Assembly (NCBI GenBank): GCA_945836355.1
Contig: CAMALD010000024.1
Span: forward strand, 1 to 10,535
DNA: 10,535 nucleotides
Source: an uncultured Lachnospiraceae bacterium
Lineage (GTDB): Bacteria; Bacillota; Clostridia; Lachnospirales; Lachnospiraceae
Direction: 5' to 3'
Positions 1 to 7,218 of this stretch are shown here, one piece after another (positions within the stretch are counted from its first letter, which is position 1; each line of letters starts with the position of its first letter). A program made the translations under genes and the position numbers. The notes under the pieces are model-generated. The model saw only the letters and a list, made by a program, of their open reading frames with translations. It did not search any database and was not told where the DNA came from.

Positions 1-137
1 CACTTGACAGGAATGTGATTTTTGTGGGAGTGCTCGGCAAGATTGAGATATGGAGCGAGGAACGCTGGAAGAACAACACCTTTGCGGGAATGGATGAGGC
101 GGCTGAAAAGATGGCAGAGCAGGGGCTTGTATTCTGA
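1..137 (+). CDS. mraZ: MraZ, C-terminal fragment (5' end outside window)
   Basis: The open frame begins at base 3 and gives 44 residues ending at a TGA at 135-137. The fragment reads LDRNVIFVGVLGKIEIWSEE and continues to MDEAAEKMAEQGLVF. This matches the end of MraZ: the 'VGV...IEIW...W' strand followed by a terminal helix. MraZ is a ring-forming AbrB-like DNA-binding protein that binds repeats upstream of its own gene and regulates the dcw operon. Its place directly before rsmH is the standard order and supports the call. The N-terminal half and the operator repeats lie upstream of the window, so operon control cannot be judged here. Confidence 0.88.
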   Translation, partial: LDRNVIFVGVLGKIEIWSEERWKNNTFAGMDEAAEKMAEQGLVF

Positions 138-152
138 TCCGGCAGTGAGAGC

Positions 153-160
153 GGGAAGGA
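153..160 (+). promoter_or_regulatory. Shine-Dalgarno of rsmH; decides between two ATG starts
   Basis: The purine run GGGAAGGA ends 1 nt before the ATG at 162 and 7 nt before the ATG at 168. Only the second spacing suits initiation, so ATG 168 is preferred and removes two residues (Met-His) from the longest reading. Confidence 0.65.
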
Positions 161-167
161 AATGCAT

Positions 168-1115
168 ATGGAAGCAGAAAAGGAATTCCGACACAAATCC
201 GTTTTGCTGGAGGAATGCATCCGCGAACTGAATATTCATCCGGACGGCATCTATGTGGATGGTACACTCGGCGGTGCGGGACATTCCTCCCGGATTGCCG
301 GGGAGCTTTCCGGAAAGGGCAGACTGATCGGAATTGACCAGGATGCCGATGCGATTCAGGCAGCGACCAAAAGGCTTGAGCCATATGCTGATAGGGTGAC
401 AATCGTCAGGAATAATTACCGGAATATCGGTGATATTATGAATGAACTTGGCATTGCAGGCGTTGATGGCATTTTGCTGGATCTTGGAGTATCCTCATAC
501 CAGTTAGACGAGGTGAGCAGAGGATTTTCCTATCGGGAGAACGCACCGCTGGATATGCGCATGGATGACAGGCAGAGCAGGACGGCAAAGGATATCGTGA
601 ACGGGTACAGTGAACAGGAGTTGTACCGTATCATCCGGGATTACGGCGAGGATGCTTTTGCAAAGAATATTGCAAAGCATATTGTACGGATGAGACAGGA
701 AAAGCCGCTCGAGACCACTTATGAGCTGAATGAGGCAATCAGGGCTGCAATTCCTGCAAAGGTTCGAATGAACGGAGGACATCCGAGCAAAAAAACCTTT
801 CAGGCAATACGGATTGAACTGAACCGGGAATTGGAGGTTCTGGAGGAATCCTTAGATACGATGATTGATCTGCTGAACCCGGGCGGAAGGCTTTGCATTA
901 TCACCTTTCACTCGCTGGAGGACCGCATCGTCAAGGTGAATTTTAAAAAAAATGAAAATCCCTGCACCTGCCCGCCAAGCTTTCCGGTATGTGTGTGCAA
1001 TAAAAAATCCAAGGGGAAGCAATTGACACACAAACCGATTTTGCCGTCGCAGACAGAGATGGAAGAAAACTCAAGATCCAAAAGCGCAAAGCTGAGGGTA
1101 TTTGAAAGAGCATAA
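168..1115 (+). CDS. rsmH: 16S rRNA (cytosine1402-N4)-methyltransferase RsmH (MraW)
   Basis: A protein of 315 residues, the usual family length. RsmH uses S-adenosylmethionine to N4-methylate C1402 in the decoding centre of 16S rRNA. Visible hallmarks: N-terminal [11 protein letters not shown]-binding loop [10 protein letters not shown] (about residues 31-40); IGIDQDADA (about 55-63); [13 protein letters not shown] with the following RGFSY and DMRMD stretch (about 102-132); [15 protein letters not shown] (about 205-219), part of the inserted substrate domain; and [12 protein letters not shown] (about 245-256). A cysteine cluster near the end, [12 protein letters not shown], is common in Firmicute members. 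It follows mraZ by 30 nt and precedes ftsL by 22 nt, as expected for the dcw cluster. ATG 162 is a possible alternative start, adding two residues, but it sits too close to the Shine-Dalgarno. Confidence 0.97.
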   Translation: MEAEKEFRHKSVLLEECIRELNIHPDGIYVDGTLGGAGHSSRIAGELSGKGRLIGIDQDADAIQAATKRLEPYADRVTIVRNNYRNIGDIMNELGIAGVDGILLDLGVSSYQLDEVSRGFSYRENAPLDMRMDDRQSRTAKDIVNGYSEQELYRIIRDYGEDAFAKNIAKHIVRMRQEKPLETTYELNEAIRAAIPAKVRMNGGHPSKKTFQAIRIELNRELEVLEESLDTMIDLLNPGGRLCIITFHSLEDRIVKVNFKKNENPCTCPPSFPVCVCNKKSKGKQLTHKPILPSQTEMEENSRSKSAKLRVFERA

Positions 1116-1137
1116 AAAATAGGAAGAGGGAGACAGC

Positions 1138-1746
1138 ATGGAAGCAAAAAGAAATCCATATCGTTATGATCCGGCATATTATATACAGGGAAGTACAGCG
1201 AAAAAATTGAATTTTTCAGAGGAAGCGGCAAAGCGCGTGTCGGAGCCGAGGAGTGCTGCACAGCCAAGGCGCCGGGAGCAGCAGAGAAAGAAGCCGTCCG
1301 CAAGGTATCAGCCGCAGCGCGCCAATGACCGCCGGGAGAGTATTCAGCGCCAGGCACAGAAGGAGCAGGAAAAGGGACTGATTTCCCTTGGACGCGGCGT
1401 AAACTTTTTTGGCATGGTTATGCTGGCAGGCGCTTTGCTGGCAACGGTTTATTTCTGCATCGGCTATCTGCAGCTGCGCGCCGAGAGCACACGTCTGGAC
1501 AAGTCCATCGCCGCGCTGGAGAGTGAGCTTGCCATGATGGTAGATGCAAACCGCGCGATGACAAACAGCATCACATCGGATGTCGATCTGGAAAGAATCT
1601 ATCAGACGGCAGTCGGCGAGATGGGCATGGTATTCCCGAACAATAACGAAGTACTGGTCTACGACCCGGCTGATCTGGGCTATGTAAGACAGTATGCCCG
1701 GATTCCGGATGAAGTCACCTCAATACTGGACAAATTCACACCGTAG
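1138..1746 (+). CDS. ftsL: FtsL-type cell division protein
   Basis: A 202-residue single-pass membrane protein. Residues 1-88 form a hydrophilic, Arg/Lys/Gln-rich cytoplasmic tail (for example QPRRREQQRKK). One transmembrane helix spans about 89-111 (FFGMVMLAGALLATVYFCIG). A heptad-like extracytoplasmic helix follows at about 112-141, then a short conserved-looking segment DVDLERIYQTAVGEMGM (about 148-164). This is the FtsL/DivIC topology: a bitopic protein whose coiled coil pairs with DivIC and binds FtsQ/DivIB to activate FtsW and its PBP. Sequence conservation in FtsL is low, so the call rests on topology and on its place between rsmH and the class B PBPs. An AGGAAGAGGGAG ribosome site lies just upstream of ATG 1138. 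The long basic tail exceeds that of short FtsL proteins, such as the roughly 120-residue B. subtilis form. Confidence 0.85.
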   Translation: MEAKRNPYRYDPAYYIQGSTAKKLNFSEEAAKRVSEPRSAAQPRRREQQRKKPSARYQPQRANDRRESIQRQAQKEQEKGLISLGRGVNFFGMVMLAGALLATVYFCIGYLQLRAESTRLDKSIAALESELAMMVDANRAMTNSITSDVDLERIYQTAVGEMGMVFPNNNEVLVYDPADLGYVRQYARIPDEVTSILDKFTP

Positions 1747-1755
1747 TGGTATGGT
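1727..1755 (+). promoter_or_regulatory. Possible extended -10 promoter ahead of the PBP pair
   Basis: TGGACA (1727-1732, 5 of 6 matches to TTGACA) is followed after 17 nt by TATGGT (1750-1755, 4 of 6). The -10 is preceded by TG at 1747-1748 in the extended -10 position. It overlaps the ftsL stop and would start transcription near 1762, giving a leader of about 40 nt for the first PBP. The weak -10 and the lack of any expression data keep confidence low. Confidence 0.25.
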
Positions 1756-1801
1756 ATAGGTGTGATTTACGATTATTTATCCGGAAAGTGGTTGTGAGCT
1801 G

Positions 1802-3721
1802 ATGAGAGAAAAAGATACAAAGAAAACAACAGCGAAAAAGATGACACGCAAAATGCAGGGAACCTTACTCTTTGTGTTTTGCGTGATTTTAGTGCTGGTG
1901 TCAGGTTTATGTGCAAGAGTGATTTATATCAATGCGACCGATGGGGAGCGATACCAGAAGAAGGTGCTGTCACAGCAAAGCTACGGCACCAACACCAATC
2001 TGCCGTATAAACGCGGGGATATTCTGGACAGAAACGGAGTAGTGCTGGCCCAAAGTACAAAGGTGTATAATGTGATTCTGGACCCGAGTATTATTGCCAC
2101 GGATTCCCGTTACAAGGAGCCGACGCTTCAGGCATTGAATGAGGTGTACGGACTTGATGTAGGGGAATTGGAAAGGACGCTGGAAGAACACGCCGGGAGC
2201 TCTTACATAAGACTGTTAAGAAAGCAGAGCTTTGAGTCGATGTCACAATACTTAAGCCTTGCGGCAGACAATAAGTGCATCAAGGGCGTATGGTTCGAGG
2301 AAGAGTACATCCGGAGCTATCCGTTTGGCAGTCTGGCATCCCATGTGCTCGGATATACGGTGGCGGGCGATGTCGGAACCTGGGGGATTGAGCAGTATTA
2401 CAACGCGAATCTGATCGGCACGAACGGACGGGAATACGGCTATTATGATTCGGAGCTGAATCTGGTAAAGGTCACAAAGGAGCCGGAGGATGGCGATACC
2501 ATCGTATCCACTCTGGATGTGAATGTACAGCGGCTGGTGGAGCAGAAGATTAAGGAGTTTTGCAGCACCTGGGAGTGTGAAAACATCGGTGTGATTGTGA
2601 TGAATCCGAATGACGGGGCAATCTATGCCATGGCGTCCAATGAGGGCTTTAATCTGAATGCGCCGAGAGATTTATCCCTGTATTACAGCGAAGAAGAACA
2701 GGCTGCGATGACGCAGGAGGAGCAGCTGGCAGCACTGAACCGCATGTGGAGAAATTTCTGTATCAGCGATACCTACGAGCCGGGCTCGACCTTTAAGCCG
2801 TTTACCGTGGCGGCGGCGATGGAAGAGAATCTGGTGCAGGAGAGCGATACCTTTGTCTGTAACGGATACCGCATGGTCGCAGGCTGGAGGATAAACTGCA
2901 ACAATCGCTCGGGGCACGGCATGGTTACGCTTGCCGAATCCCTGATGAAATCCTGCAACCCGGCCCTGATGGCAATCGGAGAATCGCTCGGAAGGGATGC
3001 GTTTCATCTTTATCAGGAGCATTTTGGCTTTGGCAATCCGACCGGAATCGACCTGCCGGGTGAGAGCAACAGTATTTTAATCGACCTGCCGAAGCTGAAT
3101 GTAACGGAGCTGGCGACATCGAGCTTCGGTCAGGGCTTTAACATTACAATGATTCAGCTTGCGAGTGCATTCTGTTCGCTGGTAAACGGGGGCTATTATT
3201 ATCAGCCGCATGTGGTGAAGGAAATCCGGTCTGCAAACGGCGCGACGGTTTATGAAAATGACGGCGTAGTGGTGAATATGTCCGTATCCTCACAGACCTC
3301 CGACTTTTTGAAGGATGCCCTCTATATGACGGTTGAGAGCGGCACGGCAAAGCCGGCAAAGGTAGCCGGATATCTGGTCGGCGGAAAGACGGGAACGGCA
3401 CAGAAGGGCGTGCGCGATAAGGAAAACCAGAAATATGTCGTATCCTTCATCGGCAGTGTCCCGGCGGATAATCCGGAGGTTGTCATCTATGTGGTGATTG
3501 ATGAAATTCACGATGAGGCGAAAAAGGCAAGCAGTTCGCTGGCAACATCACTTACAAGTGAAATTTTAAGCGAAATCCTGCCGTTTCTCGGAATTTATCC
3601 GGAAGGAGAGATTGATTATCATGTGGATTTGTCCCTGCTTCACCCGGAGACGGATATGGATACAATCGACGAGACCAATATGATTGACGAGCAGGGAAAT
3701 GGTGCCGGTCAGAACGAATAG
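1802..3721 (+). CDS. ftsI: Class B penicillin-binding protein, FtsI/PBP2B-like (no PASTA)
   Basis: A 639-residue DD-transpeptidase that cross-links peptidoglycan stem peptides outside the membrane, expected to pair with the SEDS polymerase. A transmembrane anchor spans about residues 21-43. The PBP-dimer domain begins at the RGDILDRNG motif (71-79). The catalytic domain has SxxK as S329-T-F-K332, SxN as S384-C-N386 and KTG as K529-T-G531, so all three motifs are intact. The C-terminus is an acidic tail (about 605-639, many Asp/Glu) without PASTA repeats. Cys366 and Cys385 lie 19 residues apart with Cys385 inside the SxN motif; a third Cys is at 353. The start is the first ATG after an in-frame break. 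Its Shine-Dalgarno GGAAAG (1783-1788) sits a long 13 nt away, so initiation may be modest. The division (FtsI) assignment over other class B roles rests on gene order and the absence of PASTA, so it is probable rather than certain. Confidence 0.9.
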   Translation: MREKDTKKTTAKKMTRKMQGTLLFVFCVILVLVSGLCARVIYINATDGERYQKKVLSQQSYGTNTNLPYKRGDILDRNGVVLAQSTKVYNVILDPSIIATDSRYKEPTLQALNEVYGLDVGELERTLEEHAGSSYIRLLRKQSFESMSQYLSLAADNKCIKGVWFEEEYIRSYPFGSLASHVLGYTVAGDVGTWGIEQYYNANLIGTNGREYGYYDSELNLVKVTKEPEDGDTIVSTLDVNVQRLVEQKIKEFCSTWECENIGVIVMNPNDGAIYAMASNEGFNLNAPRDLSLYYSEEEQAAMTQEEQLAALNRMWRNFCISDTYEPGSTFKPFTVAAAMEENLVQESDTFVCNGYRMVAGWRINCNNRSGHGMVTLAESLMKSCNPALMAIGESLGRDAFHLYQEHFGFGNPTGIDLPGESNSILIDLPKLNVTELATSSFGQGFNITMIQLASAFCSLVNGGYYYQPHVVKEIRSANGATVYENDGVVVNMSVSSQTSDFLKDALYMTVESGTAKPAKVAGYLVGGKTGTAQKGVRDKENQKYVVSFIGSVPADNPEVVIYVVIDEIHDEAKKASSSLATSLTSEILSEILPFLGIYPEGEIDYHVDLSLLHPETDMDTIDETNMIDEQGNGAGQNE

Positions 3722-3798
3722 CGTGGACGAAATTTGTGTATAGTTTGCCGCCCGCGCGAATAGAATGAACCAAAACAGGTTGATTCGGGGATATTGTA

Positions 3799-5751
3799 GT
3801 GAACCATTTTCTGACCTATCAAAAACGGGGGCTTATGCTGATTGTGGCGGCGGTCGCTGTCGGAATGCTGGTAATCGGAGGAAGACTTGCCTACTTTATG
3901 ATATTTGTCACCGACCGTTATGCGCAGCGGGCGCAGGAGCTTCACGAGAGGGAGCGCAGCATCAAGGCTGCCAGAGGGCTGATTTATGACCGCAACGGCG
4001 TGGTGATTGCGGACAATAAGCCGGTCTGCACCATTTCAGTGATACATAATCAGATTACGAACCCGGAGGAGGTAATTGCAAAGCTTTCTGAGATATTGGA
4101 GCTGCCGGAGGAGACGGTGCGCAAGCGGGTGGAAAAATACTCATCCATCGAGCGTATACGAGCGAATGTCCCGAAAGAAACAGCGGATGAGATACGAAAT
4201 CTCGGGCTGGACGGGGTTATGGTCGACGAGGATTACAAGAGATTTTATCCGTTTGAAAGCCTTGCCTCGAAGGTACTGGGCTTTACCGGCAGCGATAATC
4301 AGGGAATTGTCGGGCTGGAGGTAGAATATGACGATTATCTGCAGGGAACTCCCGGGACGATATTGACACTGACAACAGCGCACGGGCTGGAGCTTCCGAA
4401 TGCAGCGGAAAACCGGATTGAGCCGGTTGACGGCAATCATCTGCACACCAGTCTGGATGTCGTAATCCAGCAGTATGCCGAACAGGCTGCACAAAAGGTA
4501 TATACGGCAAAGGAAGCCAATCGTGTCAGCGTGATAGTGATGAATCCGCAGAACGGTGAAATCTATGCGATGGTCAATGTGCCGGAATTTAATCTGAATG
4601 AACCGTACACTCTGATTCCCGAGGTGCTTAACGGGGTGTCGCAGGACAGTCTGACAGAGCAGGAGATTTCGGATTTGAGAAATAAAATGTGGAGAAATCC
4701 GTGTATTAATGACACCTATGAGCCCGGCTCGGCATTTAAGATTGTCACGGCAACAGCAGCGCTGGAGGAAGGTGTTGTCAGGCTTACGGATCGTTTTTTC
4801 TGTCCGGGATACAAGATTGTGGAGGACCGCTCGATACGGTGTCATAAGGTGGGAGGCCACGGCAGTGAGGACTTCAGGCAGGGTATCATGAATTCCTGCA
4901 ACCCGGTTTTTATGGAAATTGGCGCAAGAATCGGCGCGGAACGATTTTTATACTATTTTGATAAGCTGGGGCTGAAGTCGAAAACGGGAGTGGACCTTCC
5001 GGGCGAAGCAGGTTCCATTATGCATAAGCTGGAAAACATCAAGGCGGTGGAGCTTGCGACAATGTCCTTCGGACAATCATTTCAAATTACCCCGCTGCAA
5101 TTGATGCGCGCCGCGAGTGCGGCGGTGAACGGCGGAACCCTGGTCACACCGCATTTTGGCGTGTCAATCGAAAATGCGGAGGGAAAGACGATTAAGACGC
5201 TGGAATATAAAACGGAGGCAGATGCGGTATCGGCGCAGACCAGCCAGACCATGCGGGAGCTTTTGGAAGCGGTGGTGGCGGAAGGGACAGGAAAGCGCGC
5301 TTATGTTGCCGGGTTTCATATCGGCGGTAAGACCGCTACCTCGGAGAAGCTGCCGAGGCGTTCCGGCAGATATATTGCATCCTTTTTAGGTTTTGCTCCG
5401 GCGAATGATCCGCAGGTGATGATTCTGGTGATGATTGACGAACCGACGGGAATCTATTACGGAGGTACGATTGCCGCACCTGTGGCGGGGGAGATTTTTG
5501 AAAATATTCTTCCGTATCTTGGCATATGTGCGGACTACAGCGAAGCGGAGCTGAAGGATAACAAGCAGCTCGGTGAGACAGAGGTGCCGTCGGTAGTGGG
5601 GAAAACCTTAAAGGAGGCGAAGGTCATATTCAGGTCCTGCTCGGAGGGTGAATTGTATGTAATCGGCGAGGGCGAAATCGTAAAAGAGCAGTTCCCGGCT
5701 GCCGGTGAACATGTGAATAAAAATAGTGACTTGATTTTGTATCTTGAATAG
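3799..5751 (+). CDS. spoVD: Class B penicillin-binding protein with C-terminal PASTA, SpoVD-like
   Basis: A 650-residue transpeptidase paralogous to its upstream neighbour. A membrane anchor spans about 11-37. The PBP-dimer signature is ARGLIYDRNG (58-67). The catalytic domain has S311-A-F-K314 (SxxK) and S366-C-N368 (SxN). The third motif reads K511-T-A513 where KTG is expected. A single PASTA domain fills about 594-650 (EVPSVVGKTLKEAK onward). One PASTA at the end resembles B. subtilis SpoVD, the spore-cortex PBP, but PBP2x/PBP2B-type division enzymes also carry PASTA, so the sporulation role is inferred. Cys348 and Cys367 are 19 residues apart, as in the upstream paralog. The start is GTG: the frame is closed by TGA at 3781, no ATG lies between, and GGGG (3787-3790) sits 8 nt upstream. 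The next ATG (codon 13) would cut into the membrane anchor. Confidence 0.88.
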   Translation: MNHFLTYQKRGLMLIVAAVAVGMLVIGGRLAYFMIFVTDRYAQRAQELHERERSIKAARGLIYDRNGVVIADNKPVCTISVIHNQITNPEEVIAKLSEILELPEETVRKRVEKYSSIERIRANVPKETADEIRNLGLDGVMVDEDYKRFYPFESLASKVLGFTGSDNQGIVGLEVEYDDYLQGTPGTILTLTTAHGLELPNAAENRIEPVDGNHLHTSLDVVIQQYAEQAAQKVYTAKEANRVSVIVMNPQNGEIYAMVNVPEFNLNEPYTLIPEVLNGVSQDSLTEQEISDLRNKMWRNPCINDTYEPGSAFKIVTATAALEEGVVRLTDRFFCPGYKIVEDRSIRCHKVGGHGSEDFRQGIMNSCNPVFMEIGARIGAERFLYYFDKLGLKSKTGVDLPGEAGSIMHKLENIKAVELATMSFGQSFQITPLQLMRAASAAVNGGTLVTPHFGVSIENAEGKTIKTLEYKTEADAVSAQTSQTMRELLEAVVAEGTGKRAYVAGFHIGGKTATSEKLPRRSGRYIASFLGFAPANDPQVMILVMIDEPTGIYYGGTIAAPVAGEIFENILPYLGICADYSEAELKDNKQLGETEVPSVVGKTLKEAKVIFRSCSEGELYVIGEGEIVKEQFPAAGEHVNKNSDLILYLE

Positions 5752-5759
5752 CCTATAAT
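5731..5759 (+). promoter_or_regulatory. Probable sigma-A promoter for murD
   Basis: A perfect TATAAT (5754-5759) lies 17 nt downstream of TTGATT (5731-5736, 4 of 6 matches to TTGACA). The -35 lies inside the last codons of the upstream PBP gene and the -10 begins 2 nt after its stop. Transcription would start near 5766. That leaves about 50 nt of leader before ATG 5818 but only about 10 nt before ATG 5776. Confidence 0.5.
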
Positions 5760-5801
5760 TGAGAGCGAACTTTGCATGAGAGAAGCATGTACGGCGGAAA
5801 T

Positions 5802-5806
5802 GGAGG
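5802..5806 (+). promoter_or_regulatory. Shine-Dalgarno favouring ATG 5818 of murD
   Basis: GGAGG lies 11 nt before ATG 5818, at the long end of the usable range. No comparable site precedes ATG 5776, and ATG 5800 has only a GGCGGA 1 nt away. Confidence 0.45.
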
Positions 5807-5817
5807 CATGGTGGAAA

Positions 5818-7179
5818 ATGGAATTCAGGGATAAAAATATCTTAATCATAGGATCGGGCATCAGCGGCATTGCAGCTGCAAAATTGCTGGACGATGTTGC
5901 ACAGGTAGTGCTGTATGATTCGAATAAAAACTTAAATGCGATGGACATTCGCGCAAAGCTGCCGCAGCATTTCAGAGGGAAAATCGCGCTTGGTGAGCTG
6001 ACGGACGAATATGTGTCCGGGATGGATTATGCAGTGCTCAGTCCCGGCGTGCCGGTCGATCTTCCTGATGTGGACCGCCTGCGCGATGCCGGTGTCAAGA
6101 TTCTCGGTGAGGTTGAGCTTGCCTACCAGCTTTCTAAGGGCAGCATCGTTGCCATTACCGGCACCAACGGCAAGACAACGACGACGGCACTGACCGGGGA
6201 AATTATGAAGACCTATTTCCAGAGTGTATTTGTGGTCGGGAATATCGGTGTTCCGTATACCGAAATGGTATCCCACATGAAGGATAATTCGGTGACGGTG
6301 GCTGAGATGAGCAGCTTTCAGCTCGAAACCATCTGCGATTTCAGACCGCAGGTCAGTGCAATTCTGAATATCACGCCGGATCATCTGAACCGCCATCATA
6401 CGATGGAGAATTATATCGATGCGAAATTTAATATTACCGGAAACCAGAGGGCAAGTGATACCTGTATACTCAATTATGAGGATGCGGTGCTTAGGGAGAG
6501 AGGAAAGAAGCTGGCGTGCCGTGTCATATGGTTTTCCAGCACCCGAAAGCTCGAGGACGGACTGTATCTGGATGGCGAGGAGATTGTATGGGCATCCGGC
6601 GGTGCATGCACGGTGGTGTGCAATATTCACGAGCTGAATATTATCGGCAGGCACAATTATGAGAACGCGATGGCTGCCATTGCGGCAGGTATTGCGATGA
6701 AGGTGCCGATGGACTGTATACATAAGGCGTTAACCACCTTCGTTGCTGTGGAACACCGCATTGAGTATGTGGCGACCAAGAACGGTGTGAAATATTATAA
6801 CGACTCGAAGGGAACAAACCCGGATGCGGCAATTCAGGCGGTGCGCGCCATGACGACACCGACACTTTTGATCGGCGGTGGCTATGACAAGGGCTCAGAA
6901 TACGATGAGTGGATTGATTCCTTTGACGGCAAGGTGCGTTATCTGGTGCTGATGGGGCAGACCCGCGACAAGATTGCCGAAACAGCGCGCAGAAAAGGCT
7001 TTCATGATATTGTGATGGTGGAAAGCATGCAGGAGGCTGTGGATTTTTGTGCCGCAAATGCAAATCCGGGTGAGACCGTATTGCTTTCCCCGTGCTGCGC
7101 TAGCTGGGGAATGTTTAAAAACTATGAGGAGCGCGGAAGGATTTTCAAGGAGCTGGTACGCGCCCTTGAGGAGAAGTAA
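5818..7179 (+). CDS. murD: UDP-N-acetylmuramoyl-L-alanine--D-glutamate ligase MurD
   Basis: A 453-residue cytoplasmic ATP-dependent ligase that adds D-glutamate to UDP-MurNAc-L-Ala. The N-terminal Rossmann-like UDP-binding domain opens with ILIIGSGISGIAAAKLL (about residues 8-24) and has VLSPGVP (about 73-79). The ATP loop is GTNGKTTTT (115-123). The central domain has GNIGVP, EMSSFQLE and ITPDHLNRH (185-193), with Lys203 in AKFNI as the expected carbamoylated lysine. GRHNYENAMA (about 277-286) and NDSKGTNPDA (328-337) follow. The C-terminal domain has LIGGGYDKG and LSPCCASWG (423-431). Length and all mur-ligase motifs fit. The ATG at 5776 would add 14 residues (MREACTAEMEAWWK) that do not resemble a mur-ligase start. 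ATG 5818 is preferred because of the GGAGG, the upstream promoter and the position of the Rossmann strand. The usual neighbour mraY is not between it and the PBP gene. Confidence 0.96.
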   Translation: MEFRDKNILIIGSGISGIAAAKLLDDVAQVVLYDSNKNLNAMDIRAKLPQHFRGKIALGELTDEYVSGMDYAVLSPGVPVDLPDVDRLRDAGVKILGEVELAYQLSKGSIVAITGTNGKTTTTALTGEIMKTYFQSVFVVGNIGVPYTEMVSHMKDNSVTVAEMSSFQLETICDFRPQVSAILNITPDHLNRHHTMENYIDAKFNITGNQRASDTCILNYEDAVLRERGKKLACRVIWFSSTRKLEDGLYLDGEEIVWASGGACTVVCNIHELNIIGRHNYENAMAAIAAGIAMKVPMDCIHKALTTFVAVEHRIEYVATKNGVKYYNDSKGTNPDAAIQAVRAMTTPTLLIGGGYDKGSEYDEWIDSFDGKVRYLVLMGQTRDKIAETARRKGFHDIVMVESMQEAVDFCAANANPGETVLLSPCCASWGMFKNYEERGRIFKELVRALEEK

Positions 7180-7218
7180 AGAGCAAGAATAATCAAAAAG
7201 GGATGGGCAGGGCAGCAT

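Noticed and set aside
22..231. 69-codon open frame overlapping the mraZ end and rsmH start
   Set aside because: Different frame from two recognised proteins; its sequence is basic and lacks family motifs.
1023..1028. TTGACA hexamer near the rsmH end (another at 4-9 in mraZ)
   Set aside because: Neither has a reasonable -10 box 16-18 nt downstream.
3722..3798. 77-nt gap between the PBP genes searched for promoter or terminator
   Set aside because: TATAGT (3739-3744) and TAGAAT (3761-3766) have no properly spaced -35, and no hairpin with a T-run is present; I see only the GGGG ribosome site and the GTG start.
4141..4860. 239-codon open frame on the minus strand inside the second PBP gene
   Set aside because: Overlaps the conserved dimer and transpeptidase domains on the plus strand; no recognisable features.
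5932..6723. 263-codon open frame on the minus strand inside murD
   Set aside because: Fully covered by the conserved mur-ligase domain on the plus strand; no support of its own.
7166..7193. Weak promoter-like pair TTGAGG and AATAAT ahead of ftsW
   Set aside because: Spacer is 16 nt, the -35 matches only 4 of 6, and the -10 lacks the first T; not better than chance.
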